64,000 bases of DNA from contig JASAMV010007721.1 in the NCBI GenBank assembly GCA_030248065.1, positions 124,001 through 188,000 of the forward strand, given 5' to 3'. The notes under the pieces were generated by a model, which saw only the letters and a list, made by a program, of their open reading frames with translations, did not search any database and had not been told where the DNA came from. Shown in pieces: positions 1 through 11,563 of this stretch. Source of the stretch: Rhynchonema sp. JSB1_4. Its lineage: Eukaryota > Nematoda > Chromadorea > Monhysterida > Xyalidae. Positions within the stretch are counted from its first letter, which is position 1, and every line of letters begins with the position of its first letter. The translations under genes and the position numbers were made by a program.

Positions 1-1
1 T

Positions 2-321
2 GCCAGCAAAGCGCACCCATGCTGTGCTGTGAGCCAAAGTAATGTTCTGCATTTAGCAAGTAAGTATTTGGTTGCCCGTTTCGACCTGCGCCGACGAGCG
101 GTGCACCAGGACATCGTCGGTGCGAATGCACCGGCCATCTGGACAGATGACCATATGACTCCAAACATGCCTGACGAGTGACGAGCAGGTGAAACTGCAA
201 AATCAGCTCGAACCTCATAAACGCATTTGACAGCCGTGGCAGTGCGCAGTCCATTCGGGCTCGGACTTCGCAGACAATCGGGACCCGACTCGCTGTCGGA
301 ATCCGACGTCGATGATGACGG
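2..321 (+). CDS. possible two-exon fragment of a gene entering from the left edge
   Basis: Low-confidence model: an open stretch 2..58 ends at a strong donor (GCAA|GTAAGT), and a second open stretch 243..321 lies between the acceptor GTGGCAG and the donor GG|GTATGAG. The phases agree (1 base plus 2 bases). The second piece reads as an acidic, serine-rich segment ending in SESDVDDD, which looks coding, but no domain is recognisable and no continuation was found downstream. A copy of a short dispersed repeat (86..170) sits in the intron between them. It could be chance open frame. Confidence 0.22.
86..170 (+). repeat. short dispersed GGTGCACCAG repeat, copy a
   Basis: GCGGTGCACCAGGACATCG then GTGCGAATGCACC and GACTCCAAA. 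The core is palindromic (GGTGCA ... TGCACC). Confidence 0.7.
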
Positions 322-3300
322 GTATGAGGGGATGCTCATGTTTGGATGGGTGTTGTCTTGTGATGACGATTGGGAGTGCACCAACGGAGACAGGTAACCG
401 CTGTCCGTTGACGCGTGGCTCCTGGAAGAAAGAAAGTGACTGTGTACCTACATATATGTATATACATGTGTACTTATACAGCCTCTTTACAGTGACAGGA
501 TGGGGTGCGGCATATAAGGTTATTGCATGCTTATAATAACTACGATAGTTGCACCCAGACGTTGAAGGCTGATTGGGGACCGAAATATATCTTTGAAAAT
601 GTCCACCGGCACATGTTGGGGTTCACTATTTTGAGGATGACTGATGAGCTGAATGCTGAGGAAAAAAGTTAACGCAGACAAACGACAGTCAAAGATGAGC
701 ACTACTGTATAAGCAGTTCAAGAATCCATGAGATCAAAACAGTCTGGTCCTCTTCATAGTGACACTCTTTATGGTGGAACTGTTTGTGGTGGATATTTTT
801 CGACTCAATTTTTCTCCCCTCTCTTTTTTTATCTTTTATTTACAACTCAAATCATATATTCTCTTTTTCGCCAGACACGGCGGGGCCCCCGCCCCGTACC
901 ACTTGTAAAAAAAAACGTTCGTATGAGTCGAGCCACCGGTTCATGAGACGCCTGCCTGTTTCGGTTCCACATGTTTTGAAACTGTTCGAAAACGAAAGAA
1001 AGAGAAATCGACAATGGATAAACATATCCGGTTTCTCTTTTTTTTTTTTACTTTGGTTTTAACTGTAACACACAGTATATCCGTACTGACTGGAGTCATT
1101 CTTTTGAGGTCTTAGGAGAGGCCCTGTACGCATCCAGATTTCAATCAGATGTCCAATGGAATAATTCTTTTGAGGTCTGAGCTTTCGCATAGATTTATCA
1201 GAGAATAAAACCGGTGCTAAGACGCGGTATAATAACAAGCAGACAAGTATGCTGAAGACAAGCTGCGCAAGCATGCATAGCCAAGTCAATCACGCTGAAA
1301 ATCAGGAGTGTGCCTGTAACAAAACACTCATGAAGACACGCCGAAGCGGGTACTGGTTAAACCCGTGCCAAAACAGGAGTTGCGAAGATCTAAACCGCCA
1401 AAGACCACGCCTAACAGGCGGCCTCATAGTGTGGGCTTGACTTCAACTGTGTCAACCACCGCTGAGTACAAACTTGGCTAGTGCAGTAGAAGCCTGTGCA
1501 GGTCCGCCTCTATCTCTTTCCTGTATTGTACATGACTTTCAAAGAAGCCGTAAATTGATCCCCCAGTTATTACGTGGGTATTGCCTTGTTAGGCATGAAC
1601 CATATTTTCATATCATACAACACTTCGTGCATTAAATACAGCTGCCCCGCAAAGCTCATGACATCACCATGCCATCTTCATACTTTATTATGACCGGTAA
1701 CCGTTGCCAGGGTTGGGCGAAAATATACAAGGTTGTATTGCTGTACTCCCTTTGTGGCGAACCGCCAGAAAAAGGCTAAGGAGCGATCGACATTTGGGCC
1801 CCAACATTTCGCCAGTAGCTTCTATTCACTACTTTGCACTGAATGTTCGAAGATGCCGGTCGCCATTCGTGTCACTATAAAGAGGGTGAATGGTATACCT
1901 GAACCAGAAATGAACATTACCAACCTTGCACTCAACCGAACTGCTGTATCGAGGTCCATTCTTTGTGGTCGCACAACCCGTATGCCGGGACGTGCACTCA
2001 TCGCTGTACGTTACGGTAGAATTCAAATAATATACAAATATATTGTGGTTCTCGGAGTTGCGACCTGCTGTCGGAACAAACGATTAAAAAATATGGTTGT
2101 TGTTTGTTGAGATTGTGCAGTTATTCAAAGTGAATGTTTGTATTTTAGCAGTTCAATGATTCAATGCAACAGGTTAACAAAGGAAAGGTACACAATTCCG
2201 GTTCGGCACAGAATGCCATGGATCAAAAAACGCAAAAACGTTTCAAAGCGAAAGTTCACGCCCACAAGCAAACGCATGAGAATATGATCGTGGGTGAGAT
2301 GAACAAAAAAACGTGCCTGCCAAACCTTACGTTTGTCAATGGTATACAAGGTCGTTGACCGTTTGGAAAATCCATATCTATTCCGTCAGTTAGTCAACTG
2401 AAGCATACCTAATAGTGAAGCCAATAAGCCATGTGTTACAATGTATAGCCTCCCACATACATGAACCATGCGACCAAGAAATAAAGTGGGCGACAAACAA
2501 AAACGTATAACAGTCACATATGGTTTGCAAACCTTGAATTAAATTTCCATCATACAAGACGTTTGTGCGTGAAGTGTATTTTCGACTTCATAATCACAAA
2601 CGCAAACGTACATACGCACAGGCATTACACCCGAAGCGAATAAAGTTACACTTTTTAGAGCGTCGAGGTCAAACCTTTGCCCGCCATACTTAATAGTCGA
2701 AAAACTACCGCGCATACTTTGCTGCCGCCGCTACCAGACCGATGTGGTGTGGCACGTCGTTGTAAAGAAAACCTTGATGCGTGTCACTTTCTAATTGCAT
2801 AATTACAGGAAATTCGACAAAATTGCCTACTCTGGTCAAAAGCGGAATCATGAAGCTTTCTGGACACGAGTTCTAGTTCCGCGTCCTTTCTTTTGTACTC
2901 TTATAAACACAGTAATTACGAATGTTCAATGAAGCTAGTCTGTCTTTTGATAATGATTACCTTTGGGTCACGTGTAATTATAGCGGCACCTGGCACAATG
3001 ACCAAATATGAAGCTTATCACATGAGAAAATAGCTGAAGCGGATCAAATTCAACGTCGCTGCATGATGAGCATGACACCTGGGCAGGCGAAACAAGTGAA
3101 CAAGATTATTGATTGCTCGCTCCTATGACGCATGAAACTAATACTCCATCGCGTCATAACGGTAAAAATTAATGTGCTCACCCGCACATCAGTGCACACA
3201 TGTAACCAACTTCACGCAGATGAGTGGTAAACACCTGCTTTTTCGCGCAGCAGCAACAACCTGCGTTTCTGGAAGTTGCAACCAAACCAAACTAATGTGG

Positions 3301-5311
3301 CCAAACAGACTTCGACGTATTACATGACTTTCTGTTGACAAACAAACTGTTTATTGACTGCTGTTAACTGATGATGAAAACAATTTTGTTTTGAAGTTTG
3401 TTGTTTGAAAAATCTAGCAGATGCACCCTGTAACAACTTTGTTTTGATCGTTTTGCATGCAAAAAATGGAAAATAAATAAAACATTTATTCTCAAATGCG
3501 TGTAAAATCTACATTTTATTAATTTTAGATAAAATGCACACCATCTAATAAACTCTTCCAATTTAATCACATCAAACACATGTAAGCACAGAGTGTCAAA
3601 AGACACCTATCACTAACGGTGGCGCATTATGGGTTTACGAGGCACACGAACATGGAAATGCTAACAATATGTGAACAATGTGCGAAGTTTGACATCATAG
3701 TAAATTTGCACACGACACATCGGCTAGTTTAGGGAATAATACGAAACCGAATGCTATACACTCAACGCACGTCAACACAAACCGAGATTTGCCGAAGGAA
3801 TCACAAATAATGAAAATCAGCGCACGAACGCGTAATGAACTAGGTGGGATGTTTTCATGGCTGCGCTTGAGAAAGAATTGCTAAAATATATTACACATGC
3901 CAATAATATAAATCTGATCCCGTTTTGCTGCTGAGCAGAGAGATACATGAACCATTAAAAATAATATACCAACTGAAAAAACAACGAAACAGCATGGTTT
4001 CGTGTGTACAAGCACAGTACAAAAGCAATAGTGCGAAAATTATCCTAAGTTATCAAAAATAATAATAATCATCGGTGTAGTGACAGTGAGTACCCTAAAC
4101 ACACGCAGTAAGATATCATACAGGTTGGTCAGAAACAAGATTGTACCACGAAGAGTTTGGTCGAGACCGAATTCTCAGAAGCGGCTTCCAGAAATGCTTT
4201 CCACGGCATCTTGCTTCTGACCAGGAACTACAAAATAATAATTATGCTCTGCTGCACCGAGAGAGAAGCAGTAAATCAATGCATGATGAGAGACCAGACC
4301 GTGCGCAAGAACACGCACACAAGACCAAATACGGTAGCAGTTCGAGGCGTCACATGGGATGGGAAAGACCGATGTCAGCAAGAAGTCAGCGAAATATGCG
4401 CGATCGAAGCTGTTGTTTATGCAAAAAAATCCAAGGACAACGCCGAAGCTATGATATACATCAAATTCTCATGTTATACAGTATGTGGTACTGCTGCATG
4501 CATCCGAGAGCCAACCCAAGCCGTAAACCTGCGTACAAGCACGCAACCTGATCCATTGCTGTGCTTTTATGGACAGCCTAGCGCCTACATACTTACATTT
4601 TATGTGAACAACTGGCAGACGAACGAGCTTGCTTCTGTGACCATCTGAGTTGTTTTTTTATTGTGGCTTCAGGCCAGCCACCGTGGAGTGTGACGTGCGC
4701 GCTTGGCCTTATTCATGCTGACCCGAGTATGCATATTGCGGATTGCTTTTTTCCGTGCACAAGCGCATCAAATGTACAGTTGCCATGCTAATAATATTGT
4801 ACTGTCAAGACCAGCACAGCGCCATGTCACAAACACACGCCATCCGGAAATAAAAAGAATCGTTTCCCTATGATATTGTAATAAAACGAAAGGGAGGGAT
4901 TAAAGAATGGAATTGTTTTCATTCAATTCAGGGGAACTCAATCTCCCGTCGAGAAAATTACATTTCGCGCGCATTTCTATGATGTCGGCTCCGGCTGACA
5001 AGGGCTTTCCCGCGACCAACAAAATACATTGCACCCAAACAGATTGCAAGTCCTCAAGTCCTAAAACACGGTTTGCGTTGTCAATACGAACCCGACAAAG
5101 ATATATCGCTTCATTATACAGTAGTTGACAGAACAATATCAGGTTCATACTGATTTACCATCCATCTGGTTGAGCGATTCGGTGCGATCTTGAGGCAGTG
5201 AACAGAAAAGATTGGCCTCATCTGAGAGCACAGAGAAAATTTATAAAGAACATCTAGAAATCCTCAATCTCGCCTCAAACCAACTCAAACCACACCAACA
5301 ACACCATTAAT
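322..5311. other. long stretch without a supportable gene
   Basis: Several open frames of 60 to 163 codons exist, the longest at 4157..4648 (+, 163 codons), but none shows a signal peptide, domain, convincing splice context or biased composition, and several overlap in both strands. I see no tRNA, long repeat or mobile element ends. It may contain short exons that cannot be recognised by eye. Confidence 0.4.
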
Positions 5312-6739
5312 TTATGAGCGCCCAGCCTCGACCTCAGCACCGACATATTTGTCGAACATGTACTCTCCCAGTCCGTCACCAGCGCGTTTCGCTTGCGTCA
5401 CCAGGTCGGACACTTCTTTCAATGACTCCGCCTGTGCCATCAGCAGCTTTTCCTCGATGTAGTTTGTCATCTGTAAAGCGAATACATAAGATGAGCCAAT
5501 GTAATGGATTTAGCTGAGCTGATCAAAAGCCCTCTTCTGCAGGCATCAGCGTTGGCATTGATCGGGCCCCACGGGGACGATGTCTTGAATATAAGAGTGT
5601 CAGGGGATTTCAATTGAAATCGTACAGGTTGTATGCCGAATCCCCAAAAGTACTGCCAAAAATCACTGAAGGTCACACTTGATTAGCGGGACCCTGAACA
5701 ACACCAGCCAGCAACAGCTTGGAAATGCACATCATATTGCTTTCGTTTAAAGAGGGATTCTCTCTGCGAATTTTGGAAAAACTGTCGTACGTTATGCGAA
5801 TCCTCAAGCTCATCGGATAGAAACTAATCGTGCACATAAATCAATCAAGGTAACGCACATGAAAATCATGATGTTTGTGCGCCAATGCATTTATATCGAT
5901 CAACGCCTGATTATTGCTTTTTTCCAACGCCAACGCCGCTTCGAACGCCTCTTGCGGTGAGCCCCATTCGTGTTTTGGCGGAGCCTGCAGTAATGAAGCG
6001 AGCTCATGGTCTGCGACTGACTTTAGGTGCAAGTTGCAAAGTCAAACAAAATTACATTACAATTACTCAATTATACAAAAGGGCTGCCAGCCACGGTCTG
6101 CCCAGCAGCTACAGATGAGCAAGTTCTTTTGTGCTTTTTGTTGCTTGCTTACTTGCTTTTTGCAGGTGCTTCAAAAGACAAAATAATGAACAAACCAACC
6201 GGGATGGTGGTCATTTGCACGCGTCCGCCCCGTTCGGTGACCAAATTGAAGCACAATTTCGCGTGTTCCACTTCTTCGTCTGCTTCACGTCTGCACCACG
6301 CTGCCAGGCCGGGCAGGGCAACGTCGTCACGCGAGAAATAGCACGCCTGTGATTGACGAGTGGAAGTTATAAAAATAGATTGGGACCAGTCAGAAATGAT
6401 TTTTTCTGTTCCTTGTCTTTGGTCTTCTCACGGGACACGGAACTCATTGCAGACGACACCCACGACAGTGGTTTTTTTCGATAACTGGCAACATAGGAAT
6501 TCTGCAAGCAACACGCTAGCACTATTTGTGGTTGAAAAGAAAACGACAAAGCCGTTATAATAGGCTATGAAAATGAAACTTCGCACAGTAATTTTATAAC
6601 AGATCGGATACGACAAATACTACGTAAAACCTTGTCAACCAACCATTGACATGTACACATAGCTGTTGGTGAGCTCAGCCACTCCCTGTTTGTTGAGTGC
6701 TGCCTCGCATTCATCGTGGAAATTCATACGACACGCCAT
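5312..6739 (-). CDS. ftn: ferritin, heavy-chain (ferroxidase) type
   Basis: Four exons: complement(join(5312..5470, 5859..5984, 6200..6346, 6644..6739)), 175 residues with stop at 5312. All junctions are phase 0. Ferritin forms a 24-subunit cytosolic shell that oxidises Fe(II) and stores iron. The product has the full four-helix ferritin layout and usual length: an N-terminal NFHDECEAALNKQ stretch, SYVYMSM, YFSRDDVALPGL, READEEVEHAKL, EWGSPQEAFEAAL, and a C-terminal GDGLGEYMFDK. The glutamates of the ferroxidase centre (helix A, the EExxH in helix B, helix C) and the helix D glutamine (MAQAESLKE) are visible, so it should be catalytically active H-type. There is no signal peptide, so it is cytosolic rather than the secreted insect type. 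Start chosen at MACRMNF because it gives the standard ferritin N-terminus; a splice acceptor CTCTGCAG lies 70 bp upstream (exon would begin at 6809). I see no CAGTGN iron-responsive element within the first about 70 bases upstream. Family assignment is secure. Confidence 0.94.
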
Positions 6740-7306
6740 TTTGGATTGCTGGCTGGCTGTTCAGTTGAACGAATGGATTTCCAAAGAAAATAATTCAACG
6801 ACAGATCACCTGCAGAGATATGAAGAAAGAAGAAACACAAGAATGTACCGCGATTGAGCTTGGTCTGGTCTGGTCCTGGTGAAGGCAAAAAAGCTACACA
6901 CCCTGCACACCATCCAGCACCACCACATGTATGCTTAACGGATTATGTTCGCAGATGCGTTTATGAAACCAGAAGACGAACAAACAATACAGCACACGGC
7001 TTATTTGCAACGTCAGAAATCAAACAACGGAACGGCGAGCGACTGGTGCCTGGATGGGAGCTACGATTGGACTGCGTTGCGCTTGAAGGACGGGGACGTT
7101 TTGCCATACACACCCACTGTAAAAGTAGCAAAGTGGATGATACTGTTCGTGCTCCAGAGCAGTGCAGTTCTCAATTTGGTGGCTGGGGCGACTCCGCGGG
7201 GTGTGGGGACATTTGAGAACCACAGAGCGGCACGGAGCCGAGTTTTGCCATGGTCGGTCACGAGGCAGTGGTGTGGCTACTTTGGCGGGGAAGGTAGGGG
7301 ACATAA
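6740..7306. other. upstream region of ferritin gene
   Basis: Contains the likely 5' leader acceptor for ferritin at 6809/6810 and no recognisable second gene. Open frames here on both strands run on into the repeat block beginning at 7307 and are not credible genes. Confidence 0.4.
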
Positions 7307-7599
7307 CAGTGTAGTTCCTGGGGGGGGAGAGCCCCCTCGGGTACGTCTGTTCCCCCTCCATGGTACGCCTGCCACACTGTTCCCCCTCCGGGTACGTCTG
7401 CTCCCCCAATTTTTGCCTAAAGTAGGCAAATTTTGGCCTAAAATAGGCATTTTTAGGCATAAAATCAGTGAGTTTTTGGTCAATGTCGTCAAAAATCGCC
7501 AAAATACCCTTTTTATTGAGATTTTTTTCCAAAAAGGGGCAAAAATGAGCCAAATTTTCGACCTCAAAAAATGACTTTTTGTACAAATTTGGACCTCTC
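7307..7599. mobile_element. hAT-type short element, family 1 (CAGTGTAGTTCCTGG ends), right end missing
   Basis: Begins with the 15-base terminal repeat CAGTGTAGTTCCTGG followed by a G-run, then the family-1 interior: GGTACGTCTGTTCCCCCTCC blocks, repeated TTTAGGC/GCCTAAA motifs, and AATACCCTTTTTAT. The matching right terminus (CCAGGAACTACACTG) is absent, and the sequence passes into a family-3 fragment, so the element is truncated or overwritten. No coding capacity. Confidence 0.75.
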
Positions 7600-8070
7600 G
7601 GGCCGGGGTGCCCGGCCCGGCTCGGCCCGAACCCCCAAATCTCCGGCCCGGCCCGAATTTTTGGCTCAGATTTTAACCCAATTTTTGTCATAATTTTTGC
7701 GATTTTTTGAATCTATTTTTTGGTTGAAAATTCATTGTTTTCCGTGAAAAAGTCGTCAGATATCGTAAAAACCTAATAGAAGGGGGGCTCTATTAATTCG
7801 CTGACCCCATTTTGGGGGCTCCCCCCTCGGGTACGCTATCTCCCCTCAGGTGGTATACTATCCCCCTATCTCCCCCTCCGGGTACACTATCTCCCCCAAT
7901 TTTTGCCTAAAATGTGATTTTTGGGTCAAGTCACCAAAATACCCTTTTTATGAAGAATTTTTTCCAGAAAGGGGTAAAAATAGGTCAAATTTTCGACCTC
8001 AAAAAGTGACTTTTTCCTGAATTCGGGTCTTCCCCCCCTTCCCCCCTCCCCTCGGGGGTACACTTATGGG
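7600..8070. repeat. fragments of family-3 and family-1 elements
   Basis: 7600..7760 matches the interior of the family-3 element at 11564 (GGCCCGGCCCG runs, then TTTTTGGCTCAGATTTTAACCC and TTTTTTGGTTGAAAA). 7770..7830 carries the GGGGGCTCTATTAATTC motif seen again near 11290, 12435 and 47770. 7830..8065 is a family-1 interior without ends. All are remnants with no target duplications. Confidence 0.65.
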
Positions 8071-8085
8071 TGGGCACAATAGCCA

Positions 8086-8502
8086 ATACCCAATACCACC
8101 CAATACCAATACCAATACCAGTGCTTGGTATTGGTATTGGGTCTAATTCTAGTATTGGGTATTGGTATTGAAGCTGGCCTGGTATTGGTATTGGGTTTGC
8201 CCAGGTATTGGGTCAAAACCAATACCCAATACTAATCCAGAAAAACCCAATACCAAACCAATACCAAACCCAATACCTGACTCAAAACCCAATACCAAAC
8301 CAATACCAACCCAATAGCAGACCAAAAACCCAATACTAAAACCAATACCCAATACCAATACCAACCCAATACTCAATACCAATACCAACCCAATACCAAA
8401 CCCAATACCAGGTACTTCAGTAGTATTGATCTGGTATTGGGTATTGATATTGGGTCTCACCCGGTATTGGGTCACCAATTTGGTATTGGTATTGGGTATT
8501 GG
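8086..8502. repeat. CCAATACC / GGTATTGG satellite
   Basis: A low-order array of hexamer- to octamer-type units (CCAATACC, CCAATACCAAA) read on the plus strand up to about 8420 and then in the opposite orientation (GGTATTGG) to 8502, making it internally palindromic. Two short further pieces at 8902..8936 and 10324..10357 show that the array was once continuous and was split by two hAT insertions. Open frames rich in Gly, Ile, Leu and Val through it are artefacts of the repeat. Confidence 0.85.
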
Positions 8503-8901
8503 CAGTGTAGTTCCTGGGGGGGGGGAGGGGTCCCCCCTCGGGTACGCTATCTCCCCCTCGGGTGGTACACTATCCCCCTCGGGTACGCTATCTCCCCCTC
8601 GGGTGGTACACTATCTCCCCCAATTTTTGCCTAAAATGGCCATTTTTAGGCCCAAAATGGGCATTTTAGGCCTAAAGTGTGATTTTCAGGTCAATGTTCT
8701 CAAAAGTCGCCAAAATACCCTTTTTATGAAGAATTTTTTCGAAAAGGGGGCAAAAATAGGTCAAATTTTCTACCTCAAAAAGTGACTTTTTCCCGAATTT
8801 GGGTCTTCCCCCCCCCTTCCCCCGCTCGGGGGAACACTATCTCCCCCTCCGAAAAAAACGGGGGGTCCGCTATCTCCCCCTCCGGACCAGGAACTACACT
8901 G
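8503..8901. mobile_element. hAT-type MITE, family 1, complete
   Basis: Terminal inverted repeats CAGTGTAGTTCCTGG and CCAGGAACTACACTG bound a 399-bp element. It is flanked by perfect 8-bp target duplications GGTATTGG at 8495..8502 and 8902..8909. Eight-base duplications and CAGNG-type ends are hallmarks of the hAT superfamily. The interior has G/C-runs near both ends and a TTTAGGCCTAAA-rich middle. There is no transposase, so it would depend on an enzyme encoded elsewhere. Confidence 0.9.
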
Positions 8902-9069
8902 GGTATTGGGTATTGGTACAGGGCCGGTATTGGTATCAGTGTAGTTCCTGGGGGGGAGGAGGGAACCCCCCTAAGGTACACTAATTTCTAATTTCCCCGA
9001 CCAAGGTTTTAGTTTCACATGGCGATTGTGCTATTCGGCTGACGAGCGGGGGGCACAACGTCACGCCGA

Positions 9070-9112
9070 TGGTCTCGAATACCCCGCGAAACCTAGGCGT
9101 AGACAGGACTCC
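9070..9112. repeat. 43-bp dispersed repeat, copy 1
   Basis: Contains GGTCTCGAATACCCCGCGAA followed by ACCTAGGCGTAGACAGGA. An inverted copy with few differences is at 16394..16436. Nothing else in the window matches; the parent element is not identified. Confidence 0.7.
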
Positions 9113-9176
9113 AAATTAATTTTTTCAATAATTTGCTAAATACAACAGTCACACAATGCTCTCGCATCCCTTTACA

Positions 9177-9566
9177 CAGTGTAGTGGCAGGCCCATGTGT
9201 GGGAGGTAAGTATGATGCGGGGTTGGGACCGGAAGCGTGAGAGGTATGATTTTGGTCACCCAAAAACGCGAAAAAACATGGTTTTTGTGATACAATTTTG
9301 GCCAAAAAATGAGGTAAAAATAGTACTTTTTCCAAATTTTCGCCGAAAATCGCCCAAAAATAGGTATTATGGGTGGGTTGCGCAATTTTTGGGAAAATAA
9401 GGTCGAAAAACACCGATTTTTGCCTTAAAAAGGTATAAAATTGCTTGTGAGAGGTATGATTTGGAGTTGTGAGAGGTAAGTACTCAACCCCCCTCGGGTT
9501 TTGTGGTGGTAGGTAAGTACTGAGAGGGGGGTAACCCCCCCAACCCTCCCCCCAGCCACTACTATG
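9177..9566. mobile_element. nested hAT-like element with CAGTGTAGTGGCAGG ends
   Basis: Left end CAGTGTAGTGGCAGG; right end CCAGCCACTACTATG is its imperfect inverse. Flanks CCTTTACA and CTAGTACA match at 6 of 8 positions, so the 8-bp duplication is plausible but decayed. The interior contains GAGGTATGATTTTGG and GGTAAGTACT motifs distinct from family 1. Confidence 0.55.
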
Positions 9567-9593
9567 CTAGTACACTAATTTCCCCTCCGGGTA

Positions 9594-10014
9594 TACTTGC
9601 GGGCCGGAAAAAAAACCGTTTTTTTTCCGGAAAAAAAACCGAAAAAAAACCGTTTTTTTTCCGAGGCCCGGAAAAATACGTTTTTATTTTTCCGGAAATT
9701 TTTCCAAGTGGCAACTTTTGGAAAAAAAACGGTTTTTTTTCCAAAAATTTCCGAAATATTTTCAAGGGTTATGAAAGCATGTTGTCAAAACTAATGTAAA
9801 TCGGTGCTAAACAGTTCAAGATGAGCACTTTTTAATCTCCAAGTGCATTTTTAGCATGTTTCAGGCCATTTCCCGACAAAATTTTCTCCAAAATAGGCGT
9901 TTTTGGACCATGGGTATCCTTAAGTACTGGAAAAATATTTGGAAAAAAAACGGTTTTTTTTCCGGAAAAAAAACCTTTTTCCAAAAATATATTTTGCGGA
10001 AAAATACGCAAGTA
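9594..10014. mobile_element. nested element, TACTTGCG ends and TA duplication
   Basis: Bounded by TATACTTGCG and CGCAAGTATA, consistent with TA target duplication of the Tc1/mariner type. It interrupts the sequence CTCCGGGTACACTAATTTCC, part of which is found on both sides. The interior is dominated by palindromic GGAAAAAAAACCG / CGGTTTTTTTTCC tracts, so it can fold on itself. Confidence 0.6.
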
Positions 10015-10379
10015 TACCTCCGGGTACACTAATTTCCCCAATTTTTGCCCAAAATGGCCATTTTTAGGCCTAAAATAGGCATTTTTAGGCCTAAAGTGTG
10101 TGATTTTTAGGTCAATGTGCTCAAAAGTCGCCAAAATACCCTTTTTATGAAGAATTTTTTCCAAAAAGGGGTAAAAATAGGTCAAATTTTCTACCTCAAA
10201 AAATGACTTTTTCCTGATTTTGGGTCTTCCCCAACCCTTCCCCCCCCAGGGAGGTACACTAATTTCCCCTCCGAAAAAGTAGGGAGGTACACTAATTTCC
10301 CCGCCGGACCAGGAACTATACTGATTGGTATTGGGTATTGGTATTGGGTGTCAAAAGTGGTGTTGTGCCCAGGCCTAGG

Positions 10380-10784
10380 CAGTGTAGTTCCTGGTCCGGA
10401 GGGGGAACAGGCGGTACCCCCCTTTTTTCGGAGGGGGAACAGACGTACCCACCTGGGGGGAAGGGGGGGAGGGACCCGGAAGGGGGGAGGACCCAAATTT
10501 GGAGAAAAGTCATTTTTTGAGGTCGAAAATTTGGCTCATTTTTTCCCCTTTTTGGAAAAAAATCTCAATAAAAAGGGTATTTTGGCGATTTTTGACGACA
10601 TTGACCTAAAAATCACTCATTTTATGCCTAAAAATGCCTATTTTAGGCCAAAATTTGCCTATTTTAGGTAAAAATTGGGGGAGCAGACGTACCCGGAGGG
10701 GGAACAGTGGGGCAGGCGTACCATGGAGGGGGAACAGACGTACCCGAGGGGGACCCCCTCCCCCCACCCCCAGGAACTACACTG
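10380..10784. mobile_element. hAT-type MITE, family 1, complete (inverted relative to 8503)
   Basis: CAGTGTAGTTCCTGG at the left, CCAGGAACTACACTG at the right, 405 bp, with perfect 8-bp target duplications GGCCTAGG at 10372..10379 and 10785..10792. The interior runs in the opposite sense to the copy at 8503..8901. No coding capacity. Confidence 0.9.
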
Positions 10785-10792
10785 GGCCTAGG

Positions 10793-11273
10793 TACACTAT
10801 CTCCCCCTCCAATGGTGTAGCTGGGGGGGGGGGGTGGGGGGTCCCCCCCTAGGTACAGTAGGTAGGTTGCCGCCCCTCGCCTGGTACAGTAGGTAGGTTG
10901 CCGCCTCTCCCCTGGTACAGTAGGTAGGTTGCCGCCCCACCTAACTTTTCACCCAAAACATTCTATTTTGGCTTAAAATTGCATAAAATTAGCATATTTG
11001 TCTGCAAATAGGCGAAAAGTCGCGCGCTGCGCGCGAAATTAGTGTTTTAGGCCGCATTTTCTTCAGTATTTAGACATAAAAAATTTCGGTTTTCAGATGA
11101 CCCCCCCAAGTGGCACGACCCCCCCTAGCTCGGCTGGTACAGTAGGTAGGTTGCCGCCCCGCATTTTGGGTGGTACAGTAGGTTGCCGCCCCGCCTGGGT
11201 AGCTACACCACTGTCCCCCTCCGAAAAAAACGGAGGGTCCGCTATCTCCCCCTCCGGACCAGGAACTACACTG
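10793..11273. mobile_element. family-1 remnant split by a family-2 insertion
   Basis: 10793..10809 and 11222..11273 are pieces of one family-1 element, the latter retaining the right terminus GGACCAGGAACTACACTG. The piece is interrupted by the family-2 element at 10810..11213. The left terminus is lost. Confidence 0.65.
10810..11213. mobile_element. hAT-type MITE, family 2 (CAATGGTGTAGCT ends), complete
   Basis: Left terminus CAATGGTGTAGCT, right terminus AGCTACACCACTG, 404 bp, with perfect 8-bp target duplications TCCCCCTC at 10802..10809 and 11214..11221. Diagnostic interior is the repeated phrase GGTACAGTAGGTAGGTTGCC. Related copies are at 11798..12135 and 46606..46938. Confidence 0.88.
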
Positions 11274-11563
11274 ATTACGGGGGGGCTCTATTCCGGGGGC
11301 CTCTATTAATTCACTGACCCGAACCTGAAAAATTGTTCCCAGAAATACCCCCAAAAACCCCTAAAAGGGGTTTGAAAGGATGTTTTTCGCTTGTAATCGC
11401 ATTTATTCGTGTCTATTCGTCAATAAGAGGCGTATTATGTGCTCTGAACGAACAACAAACGAACATAAATGTAAATGTACCTGTGCAATGCACCACTATC
11501 AAGCCTTAATCCACTACTACTGTATAGGGGATGTTTTGTTACTTAGGGCAGCTCTATTCCGGG

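Larger units (their letters stand above)
8937..10323. mobile_element. hAT-type element, family 1, complete but enlarged by nested insertions
   Basis: Starts CAGTGTAGTTCCTGG at 8937 and ends CCAGGAACTATACTG at 10323, with perfect 8-bp target duplications ATTGGTAT at 8929..8936 and 10324..10331. At 1,387 bp it is over three times the length of its relatives because other elements sit inside it (9177..9566 and 9594..10014). Its right third (10015..10300) is ordinary family-1 interior. No coding capacity. Confidence 0.85.

Noticed and set aside
4157..4648. 163-codon open frame as a gene
   Set aside because: No signal peptide, domain or splice context; another 136-codon frame overlaps it, which is typical of chance in stop-poor sequence.
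6740..7120. Iron-responsive element in the ferritin leader
   Set aside because: CAGTG occurs at about 7110 on the minus strand but lacks the paired stem and bulged C; none is seen close to the ATG.
7020..7691. 223-codon open frame on the minus strand with overlapping frames on the plus strand
   Set aside because: It runs straight through the family-1 and family-3 repeat ends; its composition follows the repeat motifs (TTTAGGC, GGCCCGG), so it is not a gene.
8149..8478. Open frame coding repeated Gly-Ile-Gly-Leu-Val-Leu
   Set aside because: It is simply a translation of the GGTATTGG satellite.
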